64,000 nucleotides of DNA from Virgibacillus proomii (GTDB lineage Bacteria; Bacillota; Bacilli; Bacillales; Amphibacillaceae): positions 1,308,149 to 1,372,148 of the forward strand of contig NZ_FUFN01000010.1 in the NCBI RefSeq assembly GCF_900162615.1, in the 5' to 3' direction. Below are positions 26,061-35,612 of the stretch, piece by piece (within the stretch, counting starts at the first letter, position 1; each line of letters begins with the position of its first letter). The notes beneath the pieces were generated by a model. That model made no database searches, was not told the DNA's origin, and worked only from the letters and a program-made list of their open reading frames with translations. Made by a program: the position numbers and the translations under genes.

Positions 26061-26570
26061 ATGCGAAAAACAAAACGTTATCCTGTGAAACATACAAATG
26101 CGTTATGGCAAATTTATGATACGGTATCATTTTGGAAAGTGATGAAAAACTTTGTTGTCATCCAAGTTGCCAGATACACGCCGTTTTTGTCAGTGAAAAA
26201 CTGGCTTTATCGTCAGCTTCTATCAATGGAAGTCGGAGAACATACGGCTTTTGCTTTAATGGTAATGCCAGATATTATGTTTCCTGAAAAAATTAAAATT
26301 GGGGATAACAGCGTTATCGGATATAATACAACGATATTGGCGCATGAATATTTAATTAAAGAATACCGAATCGGTGAAGTAACGATTGGCAACGAAGTAA
26401 TGATCGGTGCTAATACAACGATTTTGCCCGGCGTGACAATTGGTGATAGAGCAGTTATTTCTGCAGGCACATTAGTGCATAAGGACGTTCCTGCCGGTGC
26501 TTTTGTAGGTGGAAATCCAATGCGCATTATTTATACAAAAGAAGAAATGGAAGCACGTAATAAAGAGTAG
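26061..26570 (+). CDS. Hexapeptide-repeat acyltransferase YvoF
   Basis: A 169-residue left-handed beta-helix protein of the maltose/galactoside O-acetyltransferase type. Repeats such as IGDNSVIGYNTTI and IGNEVMIGANTTI form the helix coils. The acceptor is unknown. B. subtilis yvoF follows ppaX in the same way. Confidence 0.85.
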   Translation: MRKTKRYPVKHTNALWQIYDTVSFWKVMKNFVVIQVARYTPFLSVKNWLYRQLLSMEVGEHTAFALMVMPDIMFPEKIKIGDNSVIGYNTTILAHEYLIKEYRIGEVTIGNEVMIGANTTILPGVTIGDRAVISAGTLVHKDVPAGAFVGGNPMRIIYTKEEMEARNKE

Positions 26571-26578
26571 GTGATAGC

Positions 26579-27118
26579 TTGCATGTACCAACAGGTATTT
26601 TACCAGCGATCCGCAAACTGAAGGATTTTGATAGAGCATTAGAAACCTCATATCCAACCATTGTTATTTTAGAGACACGTTTATCACAAATTAAAAATTT
26701 GGTTACTTACTCCAAACGAGCGAATAAAAACATTTTAGTTCATTTCGATTTAATCCAAGGATTAAAATCAGATGATTACGGAATGGAATACGTTCTACGG
26801 GAAATAAAGCCGAATGGGATCTTATCGACAAGAGCCAATGTGATCAAAATGGCTAAAAAACATGATATGTTGGCGATTCAACGTGTTTTTTTACTGGACA
26901 GTTTAGCTTTAGAACAGAATATTAAGCTGATTAAAAGCGTACAGCCCGATTGTATTGAAGTGTTGCCAGGAATCATTCCAACCATGATTCACTATTTATC
27001 CGAGGAAACCGGCTTGCCAGTTATTGCAGGAGGTCTTATTAAGACAGATGATCAAGTGCAACAGGCATTAGAAGCAGGAGCTATTGGTGTATCGACATCG
27101 AACACCGATCTTTGGTGA
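26579..27118 (+). CDS. glpP: Glycerol-3-phosphate-responsive antiterminator GlpP
   Basis: An RNA-binding regulator that, with glycerol-3-phosphate, prevents termination in glp leaders. 179 residues, a TIM-barrel-like fold with family segments ILPAIRKLKDFD and GGLIKTDDQV. The start is a TTG with GTAGGTGAT upstream; no ATG in that frame is placed well. The likely target is the glpD leader that follows. glpF and glpK, usually next to glpP, are absent from the window. Confidence 0.93.
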   Translation: MHVPTGILPAIRKLKDFDRALETSYPTIVILETRLSQIKNLVTYSKRANKNILVHFDLIQGLKSDDYGMEYVLREIKPNGILSTRANVIKMAKKHDMLAIQRVFLLDSLALEQNIKLIKSVQPDCIEVLPGIIPTMIHYLSEETGLPVIAGGLIKTDDQVQQALEAGAIGVSTSNTDLW

Positions 27119-27480
27119 AAATGAAATAATATTTTTCAAAAATAGGATAAAAACAGGGTATGAGTAAAATATCTATGGGGAAATAGATGATTCTCGCCTT
27201 TGGTAGAATAGTTTTTGAGAGAAAAGAAATAAAAAGCGATTTTCTTTTTTGAGGACAAGGAAGGCTTTTGCAGGATTACATCATATTTTTCAGGTAGGCC
27301 CGAGATGACAGCCTTTATTCTACTTCTCATTAATTTGTCGGATGGGGAAAAAAGCATCAGGCAGTAAGGAATACGAACTTAAAATAAGCATTTGCTAGTT
27401 TACGACACCTTACATTCAGGGTAAAAGCCAGAAAATCACAAGGTGAGAGTGACTCCCTTAAATACGTGACAGACTCTAAA
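27119..27480 (+). other. Gene-free spacer with repeat fragments
   Basis: Around 27240-27300 there is weak similarity to family B (GAGGACAAGGAAGGC). At 27395-27470 CACCTTACATTCAGGG and nearby bases resemble parts of family A. No gene is supported. Confidence 0.4.
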
Positions 27481-27492
27481 ACAAGCAAATCG

Positions 27493-27520
27493 TTGTTGAT
27501 CAAGAGTAATTATGTTATAC
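27493..27520 (+). promoter_or_regulatory. glpD promoter
   Basis: TTGTTG, 16-base spacer, TTATAC, about 35 bases before the leader terminator. Confidence 0.6.
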
Positions 27521-27555
27521 TTACAGTAAGTTAATATTTGGACGGAGAATTGGAG

Positions 27556-27611
27556 AAACCGCAAAGCGACTAATATAGTACATATTAGTTTGTTTTGCGG
27601 TTTTATTTTTT
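27556..27611 (+). terminator. GlpP-controlled leader terminator of glpD
   Basis: AAACCGCAAA and TTTGCGGTTT pair, with an inner ACTAATAT/ATATTAGT stem, followed by a T-rich run. It stands in the untranslated leader, well before the coding start. GlpP antitermination at such a leader is established in B. subtilis; here it is inferred. Confidence 0.85.
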
Positions 27612-27817
27612 CCGTTAAGAGAAGATAAAGGATTAGCACAGAAACCGATTAGGCGACAAGGTTCTAAGGTAAAAGTGCAACTGTTCAATTATCTGCGTCA
27701 TAGACTTGTTACTAGTCAAGTTTTCAATACATGTTTGTTAAAACCAATACTTTCGTCCATACTGATACATGGCTTTTTACAAAAAAGGGTAAATATAATT
27801 ATGGGAGTGAGTTAGTG

Positions 27818-29491
27818 ATGAATACTTTTTCTAGTTATCGTCGAGAAGAACGTTTTAAAAAAATGCAAGAGGCAAAGTTAGATCTGTTAGTTATAGGAGG
27901 TGGCATTACTGGTTCAGGAATTGCCTTAGATGCAGTGACAAGAGGATTAAATACGGCATTAGTCGAGATGCAGGATTTTGCAGCCGGAACATCAAGTCGA
28001 TCGACAAAATTAGTACATGGTGGGCTTCGCTATCTCAAACAATTTGAAGTGAAAATGGTTGCAGAAGTTGGGCATGAACGAGCAATTGTATATGAAAATG
28101 GCCCTCATGTAACTACACCAGAATGGATGATGCTTCCTTTCCATAGGGGGGGGACATTTGGTCCGTTTACTACAAATATAGGATTAAGAGTTTACGACAT
28201 GCTTGCAGGGGTAAAAAAATCAGAACGGCGTAAAATGTTAAACCCGGAGGAAGCACTGGCAAAGGAGCCTTTAATTAAAAAAGAAGGCTTAAAGGGAGCA
28301 GGATACTATGTGGAATATAAAACAGATGACGCTCGACTAACGATCGAAGTACTAAAAAAGGCTGTACAAAAAGGAGTTATCGCAACAAACTATGCTAAAG
28401 TAATCGAATTTATATACGATGATAATAAACGAATAATTGGAGTAGTAATTGAAGATCAAATTCATAAACGACAATACAAGGTATATGCAAAAAAGATTAT
28501 TAATGCAGGTGGTCCATGGGTTGACGAATTAAGAGAGATTGACGGATCGAGAAAAGGAAAAGCGTTACATTTAACAAAAGGTGTACATCTTGTGTTTTCC
28601 AAACGGGTCTTTCCATTACAACAGGCAATTTATTTTGATGCACCGGATGGCCGTATGGTCTTTGCGATACCTAGAGAAGATGTTACCTATGTTGGAACGA
28701 CAGATACGACTTATTGTGGTGATATAGCCAATCCTAAAATGACAGTGGCAGATCGTGATTATATTTTACAGGCTATTCAATATATGTTCCCTACATTAAA
28801 TATTCGTGCCGATCATGTGGAATCAAGTTGGGCTGGTTTACGTCCATTAATTGCAGAAGAAGGGGCAGACAATCCAAGTGAAATTTCCCGTAAGGATGAG
28901 ATTTTTATCTCTGATTCTGGTTTAATCTCCATGGCAGGGGGTAAGCTAACAGGCTATCGTAAAATGGCTGAGGAGGCAGTTGATACGGTTACGAACCAAT
29001 TAAAACAAGAAAAGGGAATTCTCTTTTCGAAGTCGGATACGGTTCATCTGCCAATTTCAGGTGGAGAAGTTGGTGGCTCCGAGGGCTTTGCGAGATTTAT
29101 GGAAAGAAAAATACAAGAAGCAGTGGTAGAAGGTATGGAAGAATCAGCTGCTCGCCGCTTAATCCAACGATATGGAGCTAATTTTGAAGTTATTATGGAG
29201 CTTTATCGAACGAAACAAGAAGAAGCAAAGCAAGCAGAAATTGATTTGTTAGTATTTGTGGAATTATTATATGCCTTAGAATATGAGGCTGCCTATAAAC
29301 CGGTTGACTTTTTTATTAGACGTACAGGAGCTTTATTCTTTGAAATTGAATGGGTTCGTTCTCACCAAGTAAAAGTGGTAGAGTATATGGCAAAAACTTT
29401 AAATTGGTCTGAGGAACAAAAGCACGCATACGTGGAAGAATTAACACAAGCGTTGCATGAAGCTGTTCACCCACAAACGGAAGAAAATTAA
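27818..29491 (+). CDS. glpD: Aerobic glycerol-3-phosphate dehydrogenase
   Basis: An FAD enzyme that oxidises glycerol-3-phosphate to dihydroxyacetone phosphate and feeds electrons to menaquinone. The dinucleotide-binding motif VIGGGITGSG is near residues 27-36, followed by the family's SSRSTKLVHGGLRYL. ATG 27818 (GGGAGTGAG upstream) gives 557 residues, the usual length; an upstream ATG (27731) adds 29 residues with no ribosome site. Confidence 0.96.
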   Translation: MNTFSSYRREERFKKMQEAKLDLLVIGGGITGSGIALDAVTRGLNTALVEMQDFAAGTSSRSTKLVHGGLRYLKQFEVKMVAEVGHERAIVYENGPHVTTPEWMMLPFHRGGTFGPFTTNIGLRVYDMLAGVKKSERRKMLNPEEALAKEPLIKKEGLKGAGYYVEYKTDDARLTIEVLKKAVQKGVIATNYAKVIEFIYDDNKRIIGVVIEDQIHKRQYKVYAKKIINAGGPWVDELREIDGSRKGKALHLTKGVHLVFSKRVFPLQQAIYFDAPDGRMVFAIPREDVTYVGTTDTTYCGDIANPKMTVADRDYILQAIQYMFPTLNIRADHVESSWAGLRPLIAEEGADNPSEISRKDEIFISDSGLISMAGGKLTGYRKMAEEAVDTVTNQLKQEKGILFSKSDTVHLPISGGEVGGSEGFARFMERKIQEAVVEGMEESAARRLIQRYGANFEVIMELYRTKQEEAKQAEIDLLVFVELLYALEYEAAYKPVDFFIRRTGALFFEIEWVRSHQVKVVEYMAKTLNWSEEQKHAYVEELTQALHEAVHPQTEEN

Positions 29492-29497
29492 TCAATG

Positions 29498-29530
29498 AAC
29501 TGGAAGTCCATTATGGATTTCCAGTTTTTT
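29498..29530 (+). terminator. Terminator after glpD
   Basis: AACTGGAA-TCCAT and ATGGATTTCCAGTT pair, followed by six Ts. Confidence 0.88.
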
Positions 29531-29554
29531 AATATATAAGAAATGATATCTATT

Positions 29555-29690
29555 TTTACATGGTCGATACTTTTTTGAAAGTAGCTCCCGTGTCTAGCTC
29601 AATTGCATAAGCTGTAGCAAACTTTGATCTTCTTATTACGATAAGTCAACAACATTGACTTCTTGATATCACCATAGATAAAATTTTTAG
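29555..29690 (+). repeat. Family C repeat, left half
   Basis: TACGATAAGTCAAC and neighbouring blocks match the reverse complement of 10850-10930. Confidence 0.55.
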
Positions 29691-29710
29691 CACTGAATTT
29701 AAAAAACGAC

Positions 29711-29895
29711 GAATGTTTAAAAGGTGCCGTAAGACTCCCACTTCAAGAGCCTAAGTTGGTACAAAAGGGTCTAAGCGGGAGAAAACGGCACCTAAATGCC
29801 CGATTCGTTCAAAGGCCTTTAGGTCATACCCTTGTGGTACTAACATTCAGTAGGAAGGTTGGAAGAAAACTCCTACTTAATGAAATTTAACTTTA
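29711..29895 (+). repeat. Palindromic element A, single copy
   Basis: Contains AAGGTGCCGTAAGACTCCC, the paired ACGGCACCTAAATGCCCG, the CTTTAGGTCATACCC block and the CATTCAGTAGGA/TCCTACTTAATG hairpin, ending near AACTTTAT. The left end has lost CCCCGCATG. Confidence 0.8.
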
Positions 29896-30091
29896 TAGAA
29901 GTTAATTCCATGAAGTGAAAATTCTTTAAGAATAAGTGGAAAGGCAAGTTCCTATATCCATGGTTCAAGCCTGGACAAATTTCATTATTGATAGGATTGG
30001 CGTCATAATATGGTATATATTTAGGTCTGTATAAAACTGATGGCAAATATGGTATACTTTGTTCGTATGTTTATAGACGAGGGGGATATAT

Positions 30092-31093
30092 ATGTCACAA
30101 GTTACAAATAAATCAAATGAAAAACAAAATAACGTTCTCCCTTTTATTCCTGAAGGTGATTTTTACTTCACAAAAGGTATAGAAGCTTTTCAAAAAAGAA
30201 AATTTGATGTCGCTATAAAATGGTTAAAAAAAGCAATTGAGCAAAAACCAACTGAAGCATTATATAAATGTCAGTTATCTATTATCTATACAGAGATCGG
30301 AGCATACCATGCAGCAAATGAAGTGTTGACAAATGTGTTGCAGACATCGGAATATGTCGACTGTTATTATTTGCTGGCCAATAATTATGCACATCTTGGT
30401 TTGTTGAATGATGCAAAAAAATTTGCTGATCTTTATTTAGAAAAGGAACCAAATGGTGACTTTAAAGTTGAAGTCATGCATTTATTAGCATTAATTGATA
30501 TTGAAGAAGATGATGAGGATTGGGATTTGGAAGACGAAGATGAACTGCTGATTTATCAGGAAACCGTCTTTTATCATATGGAATATGAAGAATGGGAAAA
30601 AGCAATTCCCGTCTTGGAAGAGATGCTCTTTCTATTTCCAGAGCATCCTAATACAAACCATGACTATACCCAAGCCCTGTTTTTTTCTGGTTATAAAACA
30701 AAAGCACTAGAGATGGAGCTAAAAGAATTAGATGAAAATCCGAATTCTTTATCTTGCCATCTGAATTTAGCATTATTTTATTATGAATTAGAAATGAATG
30801 AAGAATATCATTTGCATATTCAGGCATTACTAAACGTATACCCAATTCATGAACAGCAAAAATTACGTATTGCTGTCACGCTTGCTCGAACAAATAATCA
30901 TGCTGAAGCACTGATGCGATTTCAATCTCTGGTTAAAGGGAAAGTAAAAGGACATCCTTCTTATTTTCGCTGGTATGCTTTATCCACGTATCGCTCTGGA
31001 GAACAAGCAAAAGCCGTTTCCATTTGGCAGGAAGGATGTAAAAGACATCCAAATTTATTAAGTGAAATAATGCCTTGGGAGGAAAATAAGTAA
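30092..31093 (+). CDS. Tetratricopeptide repeat protein (YvcD-like)
   Basis: A 333-residue soluble protein made of TPR-type helical pairs. The first runs from about residue 22 (FTKGIEAFQKRKFDVAIKWL), and others lie around 60-110 and 160-330, with an acidic insert (EEDDEDWDLEDED) near 140. TPR proteins act as interaction scaffolds; no partner is known. The order TPR protein-trxB-Nudix-rapZ is that of B. subtilis yvcD-trxB-yvcI-yvcJ. GAGGGGGAT lies upstream. Confidence 0.85.
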   Translation: MSQVTNKSNEKQNNVLPFIPEGDFYFTKGIEAFQKRKFDVAIKWLKKAIEQKPTEALYKCQLSIIYTEIGAYHAANEVLTNVLQTSEYVDCYYLLANNYAHLGLLNDAKKFADLYLEKEPNGDFKVEVMHLLALIDIEEDDEDWDLEDEDELLIYQETVFYHMEYEEWEKAIPVLEEMLFLFPEHPNTNHDYTQALFFSGYKTKALEMELKELDENPNSLSCHLNLALFYYELEMNEEYHLHIQALLNVYPIHEQQKLRIAVTLARTNNHAEALMRFQSLVKGKVKGHPSYFRWYALSTYRSGEQAKAVSIWQEGCKRHPNLLSEIMPWEENK

Positions 31094-31176
31094 GTGTGAG
31101 CATAATATTAGACGAAAAGTCTTACGTTTATTAAGCTAAATATGGCTGAATTATAAGTAGAAAAGGGGCGAATAAA

Positions 31177-32130
31177 ATGTCCGATCACAAAATGTATGAT
31201 GTTATTATTGCAGGCGCTGGTCCTGCCGGTATGACAGCTGCTGTTTATGCTTCTCGGGCTAATTTAGAAACATTGATGATTGAACGTGGTATTCCAGGAG
31301 GACAAATGGCCAATACAGAAGATGTTGAAAATTATCCTGGATATGAGCATATCCTTGGTCCGGAGTTATCCAATAAAATGTTTGAACACGCTAAAAAATT
31401 TGGTGCTGAATACGCTTATGGTGATATTAAAGAAGTTATTGATCATGGCGATTATAAAACGATTGTAGCTGGAGATAAGGAATACAATACAAGGTCCGTA
31501 ATTATTACGACTGGTGCCCAATATAAAAAGCTAGGCATTCCAGGTGAAGAAGAATTAGGCGGCCGTGGCGTATCCTATTGTGCTGTTTGTGATGGTGCAT
31601 TCTTTAAAGGGAAAAACTTGATCGTGATTGGCGGAGGTGACTCTGCGGTTGAAGAAGGTATATATTTAACCCGATTTGCTAATAAAGTGACCATTGTTCA
31701 TCGTCGTGATGAATTAAGAGCACAACGTATTTTACAGGATCGCGCATTTGATAATGAGAAGATCGAGTTTATTTGGGATACAGTGGTTGAAAAAATCAAT
31801 GAACAGGATGGAAAAGTCGGTAGTGTAACGTTAAAAAATAAAAAAACGGGCGAAGTATATGATCACGATATCGACGGTGTATTCGTATATATTGGTATGG
31901 TTCCATTGAGTGAGCCTTTTAAATCTCTTGGCATTACCAATGAAGATGGATATATCCCAACAAATGAAAATATGGAAACCCCAATACCAGGCATTTTTGC
32001 TGCTGGCGACATACGTGAAAAAACATTACGACAAATTGTTACAGCAACTGGTGATGGAAGTATAGCAGCAGAATCAGCAATAAAGTATGTTGAAGATGTG
32101 AAGGAAGAAATGAAAGCAGCCAATTCCTAA
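31177..32130 (+). CDS. trxB: Thioredoxin reductase
   Basis: NADPH-dependent FAD enzyme that keeps thioredoxin reduced. FAD motif GAGPAGM near residues 12-18, redox-active CAVCDG around 135-140, NADPH motif GGGDSAVEE, and the C-terminal AAGDIREK. 317 residues. AAAAGGGG lies upstream of the ATG. Confidence 0.97.
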   Translation: MSDHKMYDVIIAGAGPAGMTAAVYASRANLETLMIERGIPGGQMANTEDVENYPGYEHILGPELSNKMFEHAKKFGAEYAYGDIKEVIDHGDYKTIVAGDKEYNTRSVIITTGAQYKKLGIPGEEELGGRGVSYCAVCDGAFFKGKNLIVIGGGDSAVEEGIYLTRFANKVTIVHRRDELRAQRILQDRAFDNEKIEFIWDTVVEKINEQDGKVGSVTLKNKKTGEVYDHDIDGVFVYIGMVPLSEPFKSLGITNEDGYIPTNENMETPIPGIFAAGDIREKTLRQIVTATGDGSIAAESAIKYVEDVKEEMKAANS

Positions 32131-32203
32131 AAGCTTTAAGAAAAATTTACTATGAGTAACTGCTTTTTAACCGCGCTGTAATATGTGCGAAATAATCGTG
32201 GGG

Positions 32204-32288
32204 TATAATATAAACTAACTAATTGACCCCCTTTTAATAGATAGATTAGTTATTTGGCGCAGGTATGTATAAACCTGTGCTTTTTTTG
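32204..32288 (+). ncRNA. Candidate short transcript after trxB
   Basis: A TATAAT (32204-32209) and a good terminator ending at 32288 enclose about 75 bases with an inner AACTAACTA / TAGATTAGTT pairing and no open frame. The -35 region is weak, so this could simply be trxB 3' sequence. Confidence 0.3.
32257..32288 (+). terminator. Terminator downstream of trxB
   Basis: GCGCAGGT and ACCTGTGC pair, followed by seven Ts. Confidence 0.9.
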
Positions 32289-32783
32289 TTTTCTAATAAA
32301 ATTATATCCGTTTCTACCCTTGTTGATAACTTTTTTTGAAAAGTAGCATTGCCTAGTGTGAGCGCTAGCTTAAGTTTTTTTCCGTTACTCAAAAAGTCAG
32401 TAGAAAAAAATACTTCGGGTTTTTTCGTATGTTAGGATGGATTAAATTTTAGCTTAGGAGTTCATTCGACACCGTAAACTTTTTTAAGATATACATATAT
32501 ATATATGTGTAACTAGGATCTCGTCTCGCCGCTAAATTTTACATCTTTTAAGAAATGAAAATTTATGACTATAGATTTGGTGAATTCCAATTATTAACAT
32601 GAATGAAGTTTTATTATATTCTTTTTTTAAACACAGACTTTAAGTATAACATTATTGACTATATATGATGTTAGCGGTTATCCCCATTTGCAGTTACGTA
32701 AGTTTCCTTTTATAGTTGAAACTAGTATAATATAAATTGGTATGGATAGATAGTCCATTGTTGTGAATTTAGAGGTGATTGGA
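32289..32783 (+). other. Gene-free region with a degenerate repeat
   Basis: 32300-32400 shares TATCCGTTT and TTGATAACTTTTTT-like blocks with 14310-14360 (family C, left end). The rest is A/T-rich; a short ATATATAT run lies at 32490-32505. No gene is seen. Confidence 0.45.
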
Positions 32784-33242
32784 ATGCAACAGGTTACAAA
32801 CTGCATAGTAATAGATCAAAATCAACTGTTAGTTTTAAAAAAGCCCAAGCATGGATGGTATGCAATTCCCGGAGGAAAGATGGAATTTGGCGAAACCATT
32901 CGTGAATCTGTAATTAGAGAATATAAAGAGGAAACGGGATTGCAACTTCATGATCCAAGATTAGCTGGAGTGTTTACATTTACAGTGTTAGATGAAGATG
33001 AGTCTAAACGAGAATGGATGATGTACACATTCATCTGCCATAAATACAGTGGAAAGCTTGTTGAATTTTGCAGAGAAGGTGAACTGGAATGGGTAGATAT
33101 TAAAGAAATAAAGAATTTACCGATGGCTGAAGGAGATCGAATGATATATCAGTATATATTCAATAGTGATCATATAGTAACTGGAACGTTTAATTATACA
33201 AAAGCGGACGAATTAATCAGTTATCGTATTGACCCATTGTAA
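32784..33242 (+). CDS. Nudix hydrolase (YvcI-like)
   Basis: A 152-residue hydrolase of nucleoside diphosphates linked to X. The Nudix box is complete (GGKMEFGE, then REYKEETGL) at about residues 35-57. ATG 32784 has AGAGGTGAT upstream. It lies between trxB and rapZ as yvcI does in B. subtilis; the substrate is unknown. Separated from rapZ by 490 bases of repeats, so perhaps no longer co-transcribed. Confidence 0.88.
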   Translation: MQQVTNCIVIDQNQLLVLKKPKHGWYAIPGGKMEFGETIRESVIREYKEETGLQLHDPRLAGVFTFTVLDEDESKREWMMYTFICHKYSGKLVEFCREGELEWVDIKEIKNLPMAEGDRMIYQYIFNSDHIVTGTFNYTKADELISYRIDPL

Positions 33243-33279
33243 ATTATTATAAGTGAAATCTTATTCAGTTAGCGGTTTC

Positions 33280-33450
33280 TTCATCCTCTACTGATAAGAA
33301 GTAGAACAAACGGCAAAATTGCAACTCTTGAAAAAGAAGTACGTTTTTTCTTCGTGCGAAGTATGCTATCGTAGTCTTTCTTGTCCTTGAAAACCGCGGT
33401 GTATTACTGTCGTAGCAACTCTGTCCTTTCAACCGAAACGAATCGGGCAT
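33280..33450 (-). repeat. Family B repeat
   Basis: CTTTCTTGTCCTTGAAAACCGC and GTCGTAGCAACTCTGTCCT-like blocks match 10530-10710; they lead straight into an inverted element A. Confidence 0.65.
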
Positions 33451-33535
33451 GTAGGTGCCGCCTTCTCCCTTTTAGACTTCTTCATATCCCTACAACCCTT
33501 AAAGCGATAGTCTTACGGCACCTTACATGCGGGGC
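33432..33535 (-). repeat. Palindromic element A, inverted
   Basis: Reading the minus strand from 33535: TGCCCCGCATGTAAGGTGCC and, further on, GGCACCTACATGCCCG. The right end is replaced by family B. Confidence 0.75.
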
Positions 33536-33613
33536 AATATAATAACATATTGACAATATATACAGAACAGGAAACGATGTATCCAATCTTGAGAATTAAT
33601 TGACGAAAACAAA

Positions 33614-33659
33614 ATGTCTTTGCCTTATCCTATCTTAAAGAGGTGACTAGCAAAGACAT
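33614..33659. promoter_or_regulatory. 10-bp inverted repeat before rapZ
   Basis: ATGTCTTTGC and GCAAAGACAT are perfect complements around a 26-base loop that contains AGAGGTGAC. There is no U-tract, so it is not a terminator. Confidence 0.4.
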
Positions 33660-33735
33660 ACCGTTTAACATAGTATAAGTTAGACTGAGTAATTTCAATT
33701 CAACTAGATCCAGACTAAAGAGGGAGATAGAGTAA

Positions 33736-34623
33736 ATGAGTGAAAAACAAGAAACAAAATTAGTTATTATAACAGGGATGTCAGGAGCTGGTAAAACAGT
33801 TGCTGTGCAAAGTTTTGAAGATTTAGGTTATTACTGTGTAGACAATCTTCCTCCTACATTGTTACCTAAATTTATTGAACTAATGAAGGATTCTACAAAT
33901 AATATTCAAAAGGTTGCACTTGTAATGGATTTACGTGCTCGTGAATTTTTTGATTCTTTATTTGAGGCATTGGATGTATTGGCAGTTGAAGATTGGCTTG
34001 ATGAGCATATTCTCTTTTTAGATGCCAAGGATGAAAAACTTGTAAGCCGGTATAAGGAAACAAGGCGTTCCCATCCTTTAGCAGTAGGTGGACTTCCTTT
34101 AAATGGTATTCGTAAAGAACGGGAAATTTTAGATGAGTTAAGAGGAAGAGCTCAGCGGATTATTGATACAACCAACCTTAAACCAAAAGAGCTCCGCGAA
34201 AAGATCGTGCAGGCTTATTCTGAAGAAGAAGAGGAAGTCTTTTCTATTCATTTTGTTTCTTTTGGCTTTAAGTACGGTTTACCGATAGATGCTGATTTAG
34301 TATTTGATGTTCGTTTTCTACCAAATCCTCATTATGTTACTAATTTACAGCCTTTAACAGGTTTGAACAAAGACGTTGCTTCTTATGTATTTCGCTGGAC
34401 AGATACGGAAAAATTTAATTCCAAAGTACTTGATTTACTTCAATTCATGCTTCCGCAGTATAAAAAAGAAGGGAAGTCGCAATTAGTAGTCGCTATTGGG
34501 TGTACAGGTGGACAACATCGATCTGTCGCACTTACTGAATATTTTGCAAAGGAATTAAGTGAGGGCTATATTACTCATGTTACACATCGTGATATTGACA
34601 AAAGAAAGGGACATCATAAATGA
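33736..34623 (+). CDS. rapZ: RapZ/YvcJ-type nucleotide-binding protein
   Basis: A P-loop protein of 295 residues. Walker A is GMSGAGKT (about 15-22), and the C-terminal domain carries GCTGGQHRS. In Escherichia coli RapZ is an RNA adaptor; in B. subtilis YvcJ binds and hydrolyses nucleotides and affects competence. It overlaps yvcK by four bases. Confidence 0.95.
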   Translation: MSEKQETKLVIITGMSGAGKTVAVQSFEDLGYYCVDNLPPTLLPKFIELMKDSTNNIQKVALVMDLRAREFFDSLFEALDVLAVEDWLDEHILFLDAKDEKLVSRYKETRRSHPLAVGGLPLNGIRKEREILDELRGRAQRIIDTTNLKPKELREKIVQAYSEEEEEVFSIHFVSFGFKYGLPIDADLVFDVRFLPNPHYVTNLQPLTGLNKDVASYVFRWTDTEKFNSKVLDLLQFMLPQYKKEGKSQLVVAIGCTGGQHRSVALTEYFAKELSEGYITHVTHRDIDKRKGHHK

Positions 34624-35591
34624 ATTCAGAAAAACTCCCACGAGTAGTCGTTGTTGGCGGTGGAACAGGGATGCCTGTTTTACTACGTGGTTTGAAAAAC
34701 CTCCCCATTCAATTGACTGCCCTTGTTACAGTTGCAGATGATGGAGGAAGTACAGGAAGACTGCGTGATGAAATGGATATACCTGCACCAGGGGATATCC
34801 GTAATGTGATAGCTGCTTTGTCTGATGCTGAGCCAATGCTAATTGAATTATTTCAACATCGCTTTAATGTAGGGAATGGATTATCTGGTCATTCCCTGGG
34901 CAATTTATTATTAGCGGCGATGACTTCCATTGCCGGAGATTTTAATCAGGGAATAAGAGAAATTTCCCGTGTTTTAAATGTGAAAGGAAAAATTTACCCT
35001 ATATCTAATGATAGTATGTCACTCCATGCAGAAATGGAAGATGGTACGATCGTGTCAGGAGAATCTAATATTCCTTTAGCTAATAAGAGAATCAAGCGTG
35101 TATTTTTAAGCCCGCAGCCTGTTCATCCATTACCAAATGCCGTTAACGCTTTAAAAAAAGCGGATATGATTGTAATTGCGCCTGGAAGTCTATATACAAG
35201 TATTATGCCAACCATTATCATGCCGCAAATAGCAGAGGCAATCCGTGGAACAAAAGGGAAAGTAGTTTATGTATGTAATGTGATGACACAGGCTGGAGAA
35301 ACAACTGGCTATACTGCTGCAGACCATGTGCAAGCTATCTGTGATCATATTGGAGAAAATAGTGTGGATTCCATAGTGGTACATAATGAGCCGATAGAAA
35401 AAACAATTCGAGCGATATATGCAGAAGAAAACGCAGAGCCAGTTATTTATGATACAGAACGTTTATTAGAGATGGGTCTAAGAATTATTGAAGGTGATAT
35501 TATTGATCCGTCGCAATCCGCGTTAAGACATGATAATCATAAAGTAGCAGCGTTATTGTATTCTATTTTAAAAGAGAATGAAGCTGTTTAA
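34620..35591 (+). CDS. yvcK: Gluconeogenesis factor YvcK
   Basis: A CofD-like protein of 323 residues that binds UDP-sugars and supports growth and cell shape on gluconeogenic carbon sources in B. subtilis. The glycine-rich VVGGGTGMPV and the ADDGGSTGRLR segment are typical. Part of rapZ-yvcK-whiA. Confidence 0.96.
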   Translation: MNSEKLPRVVVVGGGTGMPVLLRGLKNLPIQLTALVTVADDGGSTGRLRDEMDIPAPGDIRNVIAALSDAEPMLIELFQHRFNVGNGLSGHSLGNLLLAAMTSIAGDFNQGIREISRVLNVKGKIYPISNDSMSLHAEMEDGTIVSGESNIPLANKRIKRVFLSPQPVHPLPNAVNALKKADMIVIAPGSLYTSIMPTIIMPQIAEAIRGTKGKVVYVCNVMTQAGETTGYTAADHVQAICDHIGENSVDSIVVHNEPIEKTIRAIYAEENAEPVIYDTERLLEMGLRIIEGDIIDPSQSALRHDNHKVAALLYSILKENEAV

Positions 35592-35612
35592 GCACATGAA
35601 GGGGGGGATAAC

